Source: Verrucomicrobiota bacterium
GTDB taxonomy: Bacteria; Verrucomicrobiota; Verrucomicrobiia; Palsa-1439
Assembly (NCBI GenBank): GCA_016871575.1
Contig: VHCW01000003.1
Span: 1-36,834 of the forward strand
Direction of reading: 5' to 3'
Length of the DNA stretch: 36,834 bases
In this document: piece after piece, positions 7,895 through 15,925 of the stretch
How positions within the stretch are numbered: the stretch's first letter is position 1
Layout: each line of letters starts with the position of its first letter
Program-made: the position numbers and the translations under genes
Notes under the pieces: generated by a model
The model's database searches: none
What the model was told of the DNA's origin: nothing
The model's input: only the letters and a program-made list of their open reading frames with translations

Positions 7895-9505
7895 TTAGCG
7901 GAACACGATGTACAGTCCGACCATCACGACAAACAACACGCCGGCCAGCACTTTGTAGTTGCCGATGCCGGGCCAGCCGCGAAAACTCAGCGACTCCAGC
8001 GGATGCGCCCAGACGAGGCGCCCGCTTTCCTCGGTGTGCTCGTGCGGCTTCCGCCACGAGATCACCGCGAGGATCACCGAGCAGAACGCAAACAGATAAA
8101 ACGTCGCCATCATCGAGGGCACGTTCCAGCCGGTCTGTTCCTTGAACCAGTCGAGCAGGAACACGACAAACCCGAGGCCGGTTCCGATATACAACGTCAG
8201 TTGCGCCGCCCGGCCCGACGCGCGCCGCCAGAACACGCCCCACAGGAACACCGCCGTGATCGGCGGCGCGATGTAACAAATCACCGCCGTGACCCCCTGA
8301 AAAATACTCTTGAAATGACTGATGAACGGCGACCAGATGATCGCTGCCACCATCGCGACAAACGTCACCCAGCGTCCGATCACCACCAGCCTGTGATCGG
8401 GCACGTCGGGCTTGAATCGTTTATAGAGGTCGTAGCAGAACAACGTCGCGATGGAGTTGAGCGCGCCCGACACCGTGCTCATCAACGCCGCCAGCAACGA
8501 TGCCGCCACCAAGCCTTTCAAGCCAACCGGCAGCAGATGCCCGATCATGAATGCGTACGTGTCGGCCGAGTCCGCCAATTCGTTCGGCAGTTTGCCCTGC
8601 TGGATCAGCGCGTAGCAGAGCAACCCCGGCAACACGAAGATGAACACCGGCAATATCTTGATGAACCCGGCGAACAGCGGCCCGACGCGCGCGTGGTTTT
8701 CGTCCTTTGCGCCGAGCACACGCTGCACGATCGTCTGGTCGGCGCACCAATACCACAGCCCGATCACCGGGTAGCCGAGGAACACCGCATACCACGGCAA
8801 CGTCGGCGATTCCTCCGCGCTGCGCAGCACGGTCAGCTTGACCGGCTCCACCACGTCACTGAGCGCCATCCAGCCGCCCACTTGCCAGTACGCAATGACT
8901 GTGATGCAAATCGCGCCGGCCAACAGGATGACCGTCTGGATGGATTCGGTCAGCACCACCGCCAGCAGGCCGCCGACGATGGTGTACAGCCCCGTCAACA
9001 CCGAGGTCACGATGATGCTCGTGTAGATGTTGATTCCGAACAGTCCGCGCAACACCACCGCGCCGGTGTAGAGCGAGAACCCGATGTGAATGAAGATCGC
9101 CGAAATGATCGAGAGCACCGCCAGCCAGTCCCGGCACGGGCGATTGTAGCGTTTCTCCAAGAAATCCGGCAACGTGGTGACGCGCGAGCGAATGTAGAAC
9201 GGCGCGAAGAACAACGAGAGCGCGATCAGTGTGAACGCCGCCATCCACTCGAAGTTCCCGTACGCCAGCCCGTTGACGTAGCCTTCCTGCGCGAGGCTCA
9301 CGAGATGGATGGTCGAGATGTTCGTCGAGAACAACGCCGCGCCGATCACCACCCACGTCAACGTCCCGCCGGCGAGGAAGTAATCCTTGCTCTCGCCCGA
9401 CGGCAATCGCCGCTGCCGCCATCCGGCCCAACAGCCCAGTCCCACAATGCCCACCAGATAGCCCACGATCACCGCCAAATCCCAAGCGCCAATGTTGATC
9501 TTCAA
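7895..9505 (-). CDS. Sodium:solute symporter (SSS family), TTG start
   Basis: 536 aa with about 13-14 hydrophobic helices. SSS/SGLT-like features include VGLGCWAGWRQRR, the FLAGGTLTW segment after TM1, ISTIHLVSLAQEGY, RYNRPCRDWLAVLS and the ALNSIATLFCYDLYKRF segment. It imports a sugar or organic solute with Na+. I place the start at TTG 9505. Its TTGA overlaps the stop of the upstream lipoprotein gene (9502-9504), and GGAGAGG sits about 7 nt before it. An ATG at 9532 is in frame but lies inside the upstream gene, before this ribosome site. Neighbouring mutarotase and isomerase genes suggest a sugar substrate. Confidence 0.92.
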   Translation of the reverse strand: MKINIGAWDLAVIVGYLVGIVGLGCWAGWRQRRLPSGESKDYFLAGGTLTWVVIGAALFSTNISTIHLVSLAQEGYVNGLAYGNFEWMAAFTLIALSLFFAPFYIRSRVTTLPDFLEKRYNRPCRDWLAVLSIISAIFIHIGFSLYTGAVVLRGLFGINIYTSIIVTSVLTGLYTIVGGLLAVVLTESIQTVILLAGAICITVIAYWQVGGWMALSDVVEPVKLTVLRSAEESPTLPWYAVFLGYPVIGLWYWCADQTIVQRVLGAKDENHARVGPLFAGFIKILPVFIFVLPGLLCYALIQQGKLPNELADSADTYAFMIGHLLPVGLKGLVAASLLAALMSTVSGALNSIATLFCYDLYKRFKPDVPDHRLVVIGRWVTFVAMVAAIIWSPFISHFKSIFQGVTAVICYIAPPITAVFLWGVFWRRASGRAAQLTLYIGTGLGFVVFLLDWFKEQTGWNVPSMMATFYLFAFCSVILAVISWRKPHEHTEESGRLVWAHPLESLSFRGWPGIGNYKVLAGVLFVVMVGLYIVFR

Positions 9506-9873
9506 GGCTTGCCCTCTCCTTTCACAAGCCACACTTCATCTCCGGTTCGCGGATCGCCTTCGAGGATGTCGGCCACCACGAAGCGACCACGCGCCGATTC
9601 CGTCAAGCCCAACATCGCCACCGGTTGACCGCGCCGATGGACCGTCAAACGACTGCCCGGCGCCGGCGGCGTCATTCGTCCAAAATCCACCACCACGAAC
9701 CGGTGCGCGGCGTTGACCTGAGCGATCTTCCCCGGTTCCGCCGTCACCGGCGTGATGACCGGTTCGATGACCGGCGCTTTGGCCGGAGGCGGCGCGGCGG
9801 CGGGTTTGACGCGAAGTTTCGCGCAACCTGCGCCGAGCCACAACACCACGAGGATCAGTGGCGCGTATCTCAT
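9502..9873 (-). CDS. Small lipoprotein of unknown function
   Basis: 123 aa. The lipoprotein signal ends with LGAGC (Cys17), followed by a Pro/Ala-rich linker to about residue 45. The C-terminal ~75 aa form a compact all-beta-looking domain (KIAQVNAAHRFVVVDFG, GSRLTVHRRGQPVAMLGLTE, RFVVADILEG, GDEVWLV). From memory, similar small domains recur in Verrucomicrobia, but I know no function. Its end carries the GGAGAGG ribosome site and overlapping TTG start of the symporter gene, so the symporter is translationally coupled to it. It starts 6 bp after the PQQ-propeller gene stop. Confidence 0.8.
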   Translation of the reverse strand: MRYAPLILVVLWLGAGCAKLRVKPAAAPPPAKAPVIEPVITPVTAEPGKIAQVNAAHRFVVVDFGRMTPPAPGSRLTVHRRGQPVAMLGLTESARGRFVVADILEGDPRTGDEVWLVKGEGKP

Positions 9874-9879
9874 CAGGTT

Positions 9880-11178
9880 CTACTTGGCGGATTCGATCCG
9901 GTAAAGGTGAGTCTTGGAAAGAGAAGGATGTGTTTTGGTACGAATGAACAGCGCGTTGTCGGACACGGCGGGCGACGCCATGCAACCGATGTCGAGAGTG
10001 TTCGTCGCGAGCAACTTGAAGGTGCGGCCCGGTTTCACGACAAAACCCTTGCCTTGTTGGTTGAAGAAATAGAGCCGGCCGTCAGCATACACCGGCGAGG
10101 ACGCAAACGTGCCGCCCAACCGCTCCGACCAGACCTCCTTGCCCGTGGTGACTTCCAGACAGGTGGCGATGCCATCGTCGCGCACCATGTAGAACAAATC
10201 GCCCACAACGATGAGCGACGCCGTCTTGGCAACGCCTTTGTCGAGTCGCCACACCTGATGGGTGTCAGTCACGTCGCCGTTGCCGTCGGGACGGATCGCG
10301 CAGAGTTCCGTCTTCCCAAAGCCGCTGATGAGCAACACAAGCCCGTGGCTGAAAAGCGGGATCGGCGCCGCCGACCATGCGTCGGGAAACTGGAACCGCC
10401 AAATTTCTTTGCCGGTGCGCGGATCGTAGGCGTAGGACGCCTTGGCGCCGGCGCTGAGCATCTGGAGCTTGCCGTTGACGGTGACGATCATCGGCGTGCT
10501 GTGCGCCTTGCGCCGGTCGCCGTCTTTCGCGAGCTTGGTGTCAATGTGTTCGTCGTTCCACGCCACCGAGCGGTTGGTTTTCCAGACGGTCTTGCCGGTC
10601 TTCTTGTCGAGCGCGACGTGGTACTGCACATCCACGCCGTCCATGCTCAGGATCAGGAGGTTCTCGAAAAGAACCGGCGACGAGGACGGGCCGCGATAAT
10701 GCCGGCAAGGGAGGTCATCCCGTTTCCAGAGCGTCTTGAACGTCTTGGTGTCCAGGCAGGCCGTGCCGTACACGCCGAAGTGAACATAAACGCGCCCCGG
10801 CTCGATGACACAGGACGGCGTGCCGTAACAATTGACGTTGACGGCATTGTAGAGTGACTCGGGGTTGTCGCAGTGGAAGATTTTTTCGTTGAAGAGGATT
10901 TTGCCGGTGTTCGCGTCGAGGCAGAGGACGAAGAAATCATTGCCTTCGAGTGTGGCCGTGGTGATCCAGACCTGACCGCCCATGATCGCCGGCGTGGACC
11001 AGCCGCGATGGGGAATCTCGGTCTTCCACTTGATGTTCTCCGTCTCGGACCAGGTGAGCGGCAGTCCCGTGGCTTTGGCGTGTCCATTGCCGGTGGGACC
11101 GCGGAACTGCGGCCAGTCGGCCTGCGCGGCCACCACCAAGAGAAGAAGTGTGCAAATCGTTTTCATGCTGTGAAACAT
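9880..11178 (-). CDS. Secreted PQQ-type beta-propeller protein
   Basis: 432 aa from ATG at 11178, chosen because GGGAG lies about 6 nt upstream; an in-frame ATG at 11166 would also give a good signal peptide. Sec signal (KTICTLLLLVVAAQA), then the mature start DWPQFRGPTGNGH. Repeated propeller blades follow, with motifs such as CLDANTGKILF, ALDKKTGKTVWK, YDPRTGKEIWRF and LEVTTGKEVWSE. These are PQQ/BamB-like repeats of a type abundant in Planctomycetes-Verrucomicrobia. Whether PQQ is bound or the propeller is purely structural is not shown by sequence. It is first in the carbohydrate operon, so a role in the periplasmic handling of sugars is plausible. Confidence 0.9.
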   Translation of the reverse strand: MFHSMKTICTLLLLVVAAQADWPQFRGPTGNGHAKATGLPLTWSETENIKWKTEIPHRGWSTPAIMGGQVWITTATLEGNDFFVLCLDANTGKILFNEKIFHCDNPESLYNAVNVNCYGTPSCVIEPGRVYVHFGVYGTACLDTKTFKTLWKRDDLPCRHYRGPSSSPVLFENLLILSMDGVDVQYHVALDKKTGKTVWKTNRSVAWNDEHIDTKLAKDGDRRKAHSTPMIVTVNGKLQMLSAGAKASYAYDPRTGKEIWRFQFPDAWSAAPIPLFSHGLVLLISGFGKTELCAIRPDGNGDVTDTHQVWRLDKGVAKTASLIVVGDLFYMVRDDGIATCLEVTTGKEVWSERLGGTFASSPVYADGRLYFFNQQGKGFVVKPGRTFKLLATNTLDIGCMASPAVSDNALFIRTKTHPSLSKTHLYRIESAK

Positions 11179-11776
11179 AGTCGCTCCCGTCGCCACTGCA
11201 AAGCGAAAATGGTCACTGCACGATCAAGCGAGTTTGTGAAGGAAACACGATGGGCGCGCGGTGTTCGCGTTGTGTCGGGCGACGGTCTGCGACACGTTGC
11301 GACGGAAAACGACAGCGGAGTTACTACGATTCTGACGACAAGGTTTCGGTGCGGTATTGAGTTTGCGATGGCGGGGGTATGAGGGCGAAGTGGGGGCGGG
11401 GGGGCTGTATTGAGTGATGGGAACCTCCGGTAACTCCACTATGGCGACAATTTGCTGTAGGCCGACTCTGCGAGTCGGCGAAATCCCCAGCAAAAACGCC
11501 GCTTCGCAGAAGCGGCCTACAATAGCCATCTCATCAAACCGAGTTACCGGAGGTAACCTGATGGCTTGCGAGAGGCTCTTTCGGAAAAAATTTCGGTCGG
11601 TCGGTGCGGTCGTGGTGATCGCGGATGGTCCCGCCGAGAAAGCGTAAAGCGGGTTGTTTCCATCCGTCGAAAACAGCGGCGCGGATTGGCTTGAATCGAA
11701 CGGGGCGCGGCGGTAGGCTGGCGGCAGTGTAGTTGCAATGAAAGTCATCATTGAGAGAGACCAGCAAAAGTAATTG
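11179..11776. other. Gene-free stretch between PQQ-propeller and FGE-domain genes
   Basis: Nearly 600 bp with no convincing gene on either strand; the longest open frame (11224-11751, minus) has biased, low-complexity composition and no family resemblance. The clear structure is the inverted repeat at 11423-11554. A G-run-rich segment (about 11375-11404) precedes it. The last ~100 bp presumably carry the FGE-domain gene's promoter, but I see no convincing boxes. Confidence 0.7.
11423..11554. repeat. REPIN-like inverted repeat with two 57-bp arms and two hairpins
   Basis: Left arm 11423-11479 and right arm 11498-11554 are exactly 57 bp each, in inverse orientation, separated by 18 bp. Each arm (right arm reverse-complemented) starts ACCTCCGGTAACTC and ends TGTAGGCCG plus a hairpin with loop CTGCG. 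The middle 19 bp differ. The left hairpin is 11461-11479 (GCCGACT/AGTCGGC), the right 11498-11516 (GCCGCTT/AAGCGGC). The GTAG tetranucleotide next to each hairpin is the sequence that RAYT (TnpA-REP) transposases recognise at REPs. No RAYT gene is in the window. Confidence 0.85.
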
Positions 11777-13213
11777 ATGCGAACTGCTATGAGCTTGGTA
11801 CGACTACTGATTATAGTGCTTTTTGTGGCAGAAGCATACGGGCAAGCGGTGCATTTGAAAGTCGCATCGGAACGGAGACGTGCTGTAGGTTTTCATGTGG
11901 CGGACGACGTTCAAGATACTCCAAGTTCAGCCTCTCCTTACCCTGTTCCTGATACATTTTTCCCCGGTAGTGTCCTCACATCGCGTCACAAACGTCGAGA
12001 GACAGTCAACATTACACTGATGAACATGCATACCAGTGCATTTGAGTATCATGTGGAGTGGGCATTTATGGTCTCCCCTGTGACCGTCGGGGATGATGAG
12101 CAGTGCTATCTTCAAAGTACGAATGTGTTTCTGAAAAGATATGAGTCCATAGGTTTTTCGGTGAGGTCGCCTGATGTTTCGTCCTACGAACACACCCTCT
12201 TGCAACAGAAATACTCAAGCGAAGACGGTTCAACGAGGACAAGTAAAAGCGCTCTTGGATTTACCGGATTATCTCTTAGCGGTTATGTTGTACGAGTAAT
12301 AGCTGGGGAGAAGGTCATAGCTATCGAAGCGTCAGACACTCCGCTCAAGCAGAAATACCGAGATTCAAAAGCGGTTTGGCCTAAGCCAATGGCAGGCGGC
12401 GCAAGTCCAGAGGATAAACGGCTGGAAGCCACTGTTGCGCCGTTGCTGTTGAATAAACAGCCGACAGCACCGGCGACCAAACCCACAGTCGCACCAACGG
12501 CGAGTCCAAGCGTGCCGTCAACTCCGTTGAAGGAAATGACGGTTGAACTTGGCGACGGCGTGAAGATGGAATTCGTCCTCATCCCCGCCGGCATGTTCAT
12601 GATGGGCGAGAAGCAGTCAACCCGCAAGGTGACGATCAGCAAGCCGTTTTACATGGGCAAGTATGAGGTCACACAAAAGCAATGGGAGAAAGTCATGGGC
12701 AATAATCCGAGCCGGTTTAAGGGCGCGAAGAATCCAGTGGAGTCCGTGAGTTGGGAAGATTGTCAGAAGTTCTTGGAGGCGTTGAAAGGAGAAGTTCCAA
12801 GCCAGACGTTCCGGCTGCCGACGGAAGCCGAGTGGGAGTATGCGTGTCGAGCTGGCTCTACGACGGACTACTGCTATGGAGATGACACTGACAAGTTGGG
12901 TGACTACGCTTGGTTCAAAGGCAACACCGGCGGCAGATCATATCCCGTTGGTCAGAGGCGACCGAATACCTGGGGCTTATACGACATGCACGGCAATGTG
13001 TACGAATGGTGTCAGGATTGGCATGGGGAGTACAGTGCCAAATCTGCCACTGATCCGACCGGTGCCGCATCCGGGGCGAACCGTGTGTTGCGTGGCGGTT
13101 CGTGGCTCTTCGGTGCCACGTCTTGCCGCTGTGCCGACCGTGGCGCCCGCGTCCCGTCGCTTCGCGGCTACCACTTCGGTTTGCGTGTGGTGATGGATGT
13201 AGGGAAGGAGTAA
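11777..13213 (+). CDS. Secreted protein with C-terminal FGE/SUMF1-type domain and unknown N-terminal domain
   Basis: 478 aa. ATG at 11777 is preferred; a TTG at 11774 and ATG at 11789 are alternatives. A signal peptide (LLIIVLFVAEAYGQ) is followed by an unrecognised domain of about 200 aa and a Pro/Thr/Ala linker (about 225-250). From about residue 255 it is a formylglycine-generating-enzyme-like domain: FVLIPAGMFMMGE, MGKYEVTQKQWEKVMG, FRLPTEAEWEYACRAG, DMHGNVYEWCQDW, RVLRGGSW. At the active site only one of the two catalytic cysteines is present (C450); the first is Phe (F445). It is therefore probably not a true sulfatase-activating enzyme. The first half has clearly lower GC than its neighbours, suggesting transfer. 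A repeat-rich, accessory-looking setting. Confidence 0.88.
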   Translation: MRTAMSLVRLLIIVLFVAEAYGQAVHLKVASERRRAVGFHVADDVQDTPSSASPYPVPDTFFPGSVLTSRHKRRETVNITLMNMHTSAFEYHVEWAFMVSPVTVGDDEQCYLQSTNVFLKRYESIGFSVRSPDVSSYEHTLLQQKYSSEDGSTRTSKSALGFTGLSLSGYVVRVIAGEKVIAIEASDTPLKQKYRDSKAVWPKPMAGGASPEDKRLEATVAPLLLNKQPTAPATKPTVAPTASPSVPSTPLKEMTVELGDGVKMEFVLIPAGMFMMGEKQSTRKVTISKPFYMGKYEVTQKQWEKVMGNNPSRFKGAKNPVESVSWEDCQKFLEALKGEVPSQTFRLPTEAEWEYACRAGSTTDYCYGDDTDKLGDYAWFKGNTGGRSYPVGQRRPNTWGLYDMHGNVYEWCQDWHGEYSAKSATDPTGAASGANRVLRGGSWLFGATSCRCADRGARVPSLRGYHFGLRVVMDVGKE

Positions 13214-13227
13214 CGCAAAGTTGCACT

Positions 13228-13269
13228 GGCGCGTTTCTGGTGACAGGGCGCGACCAACGCGAGCTTGCG
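13228..13269 (+). repeat. Direct repeat, left copy (flanks hicBA)
   Basis: 42 bp. It matches 14040-14082 at about 39 of 43 positions (three substitutions and one indel). The shared core includes CTGGTGACAGGG and AACGCGAGCTTGCG. It starts 15 bp after the FGE-domain gene stop. Confidence 0.85.
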
Positions 13270-13296
13270 CGGAGCGGATGGCGGAAGGGTGGTTGG

Positions 13297-13530
13297 TTAG
13301 CCGAAGATGTTGTGGGGGAGATCGAAGCGGCGGATGATTTGACGGAGGATGCCGGGCTTGACGTCGTGGCCTTTGTGGTAGGGGATGGGACAGGCGCGAC
13401 GCTGGCCGTGGATGTCGGGGTGCTCGATCATGCGGTGGGAGCCTTTCCCACGGTTCTCGTAGAATTGAAACCGGGCATCGTGTGCGCGCAGGATGCGGAA
13501 AACGTCGTCGGGTTTCTTGGGTTTAGGCAA
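13297..13530 (-). CDS. hicA: HicA-type mRNA interferase toxin
   Basis: 77 aa. HicA/YcfA double-stranded-RNA-binding-like fold: an N-terminal helix (PDDVFRILRAHD), strand with YENRGKGSHRMIEHP where H32 is the expected catalytic His, then CPIPYHKGHDVKPGILRQIIRRFDL. The start is TTG at 13530; the first ATG inside is past the catalytic His. It overlaps the end of hicB by 8 bp, with antitoxin first and toxin second (the classic order is hicA then hicB, but reversed pairs are known). HicA cleaves mRNA unless bound by HicB. All key features are intact, so it is likely functional. Confidence 0.92.
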   Translation of the reverse strand: MPKPKKPDDVFRILRAHDARFQFYENRGKGSHRMIEHPDIHGQRRACPIPYHKGHDVKPGILRQIIRRFDLPHNIFG

Positions 13531-13909
13531 GGGCAGGCTGGACGGGTTGGAATTTCTGGTGGCGGGCAGCTTTCAAGTCCTGCTTGCTGAAAGTGACGAT
13601 AGTGGCCTTGGCGCCGAGTTTGATGGACTTGTCGGGCTGAAGTTCGTGTTTCAGGGCGGCGATGTTGGCGGCTTCCCAGCGTTTGACATATTCAGGCGGC
13701 GCTTGGAATGGGATCAGGCTATCGTCGCCTTGTTGGGCGGCGAAGGAAAGTTGCGATTCGATCATCTGACCAAGTTCGTCGAGGGCGGCTTTTTCAGTTG
13801 CGCCGTAGCCGACAAGGTCTAATTCCAAGGCATGAGCGACAAACTCGCCGTCTTCACGGGTGATGAGGACGCGGATTTGAAAGTCGTAGTGGTGTGTGTT
13901 GATGCTCAT
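13523..13909 (-). CDS. hicB: HicB-type antitoxin
   Basis: 128 aa from ATG at 13909. Frame upstream stays open to 14134 but crosses the repeats and has unlikely composition. Residues about 8-70 are the HicB partial RNase-H-like fold (YDFQIRVLITREDGEFVAHALELDLVGYGATEKAALDELGQMIESQLSFA). The C-terminal part is longer than in minimal HicB and ends in a basic segment (SKQDLKAARHQKFQP); I see no clear HTH or ribbon-helix-helix. It neutralises HicA and usually represses the operon. No Shine-Dalgarno is visible. A duplicated palindromic word lies 40-72 bp upstream (13949-13981) and could be its operator. Confidence 0.9.
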   Translation of the reverse strand: MSINTHHYDFQIRVLITREDGEFVAHALELDLVGYGATEKAALDELGQMIESQLSFAAQQGDDSLIPFQAPPEYVKRWEAANIAALKHELQPDKSIKLGAKATIVTFSKQDLKAARHQKFQPVQPALA

Positions 13910-13948
13910 AGACAGGTGTAAGATTGCACAAGATGGCATAGGCAGGCA

Positions 13949-13981
13949 AGCACGAATGCACCGCGACAGCACGAATGCACC
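13949..13981. promoter_or_regulatory. Duplicated near-palindromic word upstream of hicBA (candidate operator)
   Basis: AGCACGAATG at 13949-13958 and again at 13968-13977, each followed by CACC, 19 bp apart (about two helical turns). The core GCACGAATGC has GCA/TGC symmetric ends. Position 40-72 bp before the hicB ATG fits an autoregulatory operator, but binding is unproven. An outer CACAAG (13927-13932) and CTTGTG (13981-13986) are also inverted around it. Confidence 0.4.
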
Positions 13982-14039
13982 TTGTGAAAATAGCGGCTGG
14001 CAGTTGGTGGGCGGTGTGGCATGATGGTGGTTGAAACTT

Positions 14040-14082
14040 GGCGTGTTCCTGGTGACAGGGGCGCGAGCAACGCGAGCTTGCG
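14040..14082 (+). repeat. Direct repeat, right copy (flanks hicBA)
   Basis: 43 bp, same orientation as 13228-13269. Together the copies bracket hicA, hicB and the candidate operator, about 770 bp apart. The right copy is about 120 bp from the 3' end of tRNA-Arg. Confidence 0.85.
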
Positions 14083-14205
14083 TCGGGGTGCGGCGGGACA
14101 ACTTCGTTGTGGCGACGTGGCCGAATGGCGACAAGCTGAAAGCAAGAGTTACGACAGGCGACTTTCAGGCGAAGATGCCACTCGCTGCAAGTGCTTGAAA
14201 ATGAA

Positions 14206-14282
<77 letters not shown>

Positions 14283-14320
14283 AACCGTTCGTTTAGTATG
14301 TCATTTTGGAGGGAACGGCA

Positions 14321-14351
14321 AGCAGTATCACCGCGACAGCAGTATCACCGC
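14321..14351 (+). repeat. Short imperfect tandem repeat before tyrA
   Basis: AGCAGTAT-CACCGCGAC-AGCAGTAT-CACCGC: a 17-bp unit repeated 1.8 times. The spacer CACCGCGAC is the same one found between the duplicated words at 13949-13981, although the repeated word differs. Confidence 0.7.
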
Positions 14352-14411
14352 AGACCACATTGCCCGCGAGGATTGCCAAACGAAATGTTTGCTGCTACAA
14401 CAACCGCCGCC

Positions 14412-15257
14412 ATGTTCCGCAAAATCACCATCATCGGCCCCGGATTGCTCGGCGGCTCCATCGGCCTCGCTGCGCGCCACCGCAAGCTGGCGCAACGCGT
14501 CGCGCTCTGGGCGCGCCGGCCCGAAGCGGCGGATGAAGCGTGGAAACTCGGCGCGGCGGATGAAGCGGGCACCGATTTGCACAAGGCCGTGGCCGATGCC
14601 GAGTTGGTCGTGCTGGCAACGCCCATCGGCGTGATGGAAACGCTGGCGCAACAGTTCAAGCCGGCCTTGGCGGAGAACTGCATCGTCACTGATGTCGGCA
14701 GCGTGAAATACCCGGTCGTGGCGGCGCTGGGCGGGTTGCTGCCGCGATTTGTCGGCTCACATCCGATGGCCGGATCCGAACAGTCCGGCATCGAGGCGGC
14801 GCGCCGTGATTTGTTTGAGAAAGCGGCCTGCATCGTGACGCCGACGGAAACAACCGACAAGGCGGCGTTGCAGACGGTGTATGATTTCTGGAAGGCCATC
14901 GGCTGCAATGTGCGAACGCTTTCGCCGGTGGAGCACGACGAGATCGTGGCGCGGATCAGCCACCTGCCGCACCTGGTAGCCGCGGCGGTGGTCAACATCG
15001 TCTGCAACAACGGCTCGCACCCGCTGGAGTTTGTCGGGCCGGGCTTCAAGGATTTCACGCGAATTGCCGGCGGTCCGCCGGAGATGTGGACGGAAATCTG
15101 CCAGCAGAACCGGCAGGAAATCGGGCGGGCGCTGGAATCGTTGATCGAGGAACTCGGCAAGATGCGGGCGGCGTTGGAGAACAACGACGGCGTCGAACTG
15201 AAGGCGATGTTGAAACGGGCGAAACATTTCCGGGACGAACTGAGGTTCCGCGTATGA
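14412..15257 (+). CDS. tyrA: Prephenate dehydrogenase (or arogenate dehydrogenase)
   Basis: 281 aa from ATG 14412. An in-frame ATG at 14385 is possible, but the 14412 start places the Rossmann motif correctly. G9-x-G11-xx-G14 (IIGPGLLGG) binds NAD(P). GSHPMAGSEQSG near residue 115 is the conserved TyrA substrate-site segment, and EHDEIVARISHLPH near residue 173 is the second conserved His region. It oxidatively decarboxylates prephenate to 4-hydroxyphenylpyruvate in tyrosine synthesis. There is no fused chorismate mutase or ACT domain, so feedback control is not evident. It overlaps cmk by ATGA (15254-15257). In many bacteria tyrA and cmk sit beside aroA; aroA is absent here. Confidence 0.94.
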   Translation: MFRKITIIGPGLLGGSIGLAARHRKLAQRVALWARRPEAADEAWKLGAADEAGTDLHKAVADAELVVLATPIGVMETLAQQFKPALAENCIVTDVGSVKYPVVAALGGLLPRFVGSHPMAGSEQSGIEAARRDLFEKAACIVTPTETTDKAALQTVYDFWKAIGCNVRTLSPVEHDEIVARISHLPHLVAAAVVNIVCNNGSHPLEFVGPGFKDFTRIAGGPPEMWTEICQQNRQEIGRALESLIEELGKMRAALENNDGVELKAMLKRAKHFRDELRFRV

Positions 15258-15925
15258 CGGTCGTGGCGGTGGACGGGCCGTCGGCGAGCGGCAAAAGCAC
15301 GATCTCGCGGATGCTCGCGCAACGGCTCGGGTTCATCTACGTGGACTCTGGCGCGATGTACCGGACCGTGACGTGGAAAGCCTTGGAGGAAGGCTTGGAT
15401 GTAAACGACACGGCGCAGGTGATCGCGATGCTGGATCGGATCAGGATTCACTTCGACATTTGCGACCAACAGGTCCGAATGTTCATTGATGGCATTTTCC
15501 CCGGTGAGACCGTGCGCGAGCCGCGCGTGGCGGAGAAAGTCAGCATCGTGGCGGCGATACCGGAGGTCCGCCGCGTGTTGGTGGCGCACCAGCGGTCGTT
15601 GACCCAGTTCGGCAGCCTCGTGATGGAAGGGCGCGACATCGGCTCGGTCGTGTTCCCGAACACGCCCCATAAGTTTTACATTGACGCGAATCCCGAAGAG
15701 CGGGCGAAACGACGAAGGAAAGATTTCGAGGCGATGCAGATTGCGACAAGCACCGATGGCGTGGCGCAGGCGTTGGCGCAGCGCGACAAGCTCGACTCGA
15801 CGCGGGCGACCTCGCCCTTGCAGGTCGCTCCCGGCGCAACCGTGGTGGACAATTCCATCAATCCGCCGGAGCGAACCGTCGAGATCATCCTCGAACAAAT
15901 CACACGCCAGCAGCGCGCGCAATGA
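15254..15925 (+). CDS. cmk: Cytidylate kinase
   Basis: 223 aa, typical of the short Cmk form. Walker A at G8-T16 (GPSASGKST), then YVDSGAMYR (substrate-binding segment), the NMP-binding insert, MEGRDIGSVVFP and the lid region RAKRRRKDFE, and RDKLDSTRATSPL near the end. It phosphorylates CMP and dCMP with ATP in the cytosol. It starts within the tyrA stop (ATGA) and its own stop overlaps the start of the acyltransferase gene (ATGA at 15922-15925), so the three are coupled. The tyrA-cmk-plsC arrangement recalls the common aroA-cmk-plsC-rpsA order. Confidence 0.96.
   Translation: MTVVAVDGPSASGKSTISRMLAQRLGFIYVDSGAMYRTVTWKALEEGLDVNDTAQVIAMLDRIRIHFDICDQQVRMFIDGIFPGETVREPRVAEKVSIVAAIPEVRRVLVAHQRSLTQFGSLVMEGRDIGSVVFPNTPHKFYIDANPEERAKRRRKDFEAMQIATSTDGVAQALAQRDKLDSTRATSPLQVAPGATVVDNSINPPERTVEIILEQITRQQRAQ

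Larger units (their letters stand above)
13910..14205. other. Gene-free stretch between hicB and tRNA-Arg
   Basis: No credible gene. It holds the candidate hicBA operator (13949-13981) and the right copy of the direct repeat (14040-14082). A 91-codon open frame here runs through the tRNA gene and is spurious. Confidence 0.7.

Noticed and set aside
11224-11751. Minus-strand open frame of 175 codons in the gap before the FGE-domain gene
   Set aside because: Crosses the inverted repeat, Pro/Arg/Thr-rich and family-less; no ribosome site. Treated as non-coding.
13910-14134. N-terminal extension of HicB
   Set aside because: The extension passes through both repeat structures with Thr/Pro/His-rich composition; the HicB fold begins right after the ATG at 13909.
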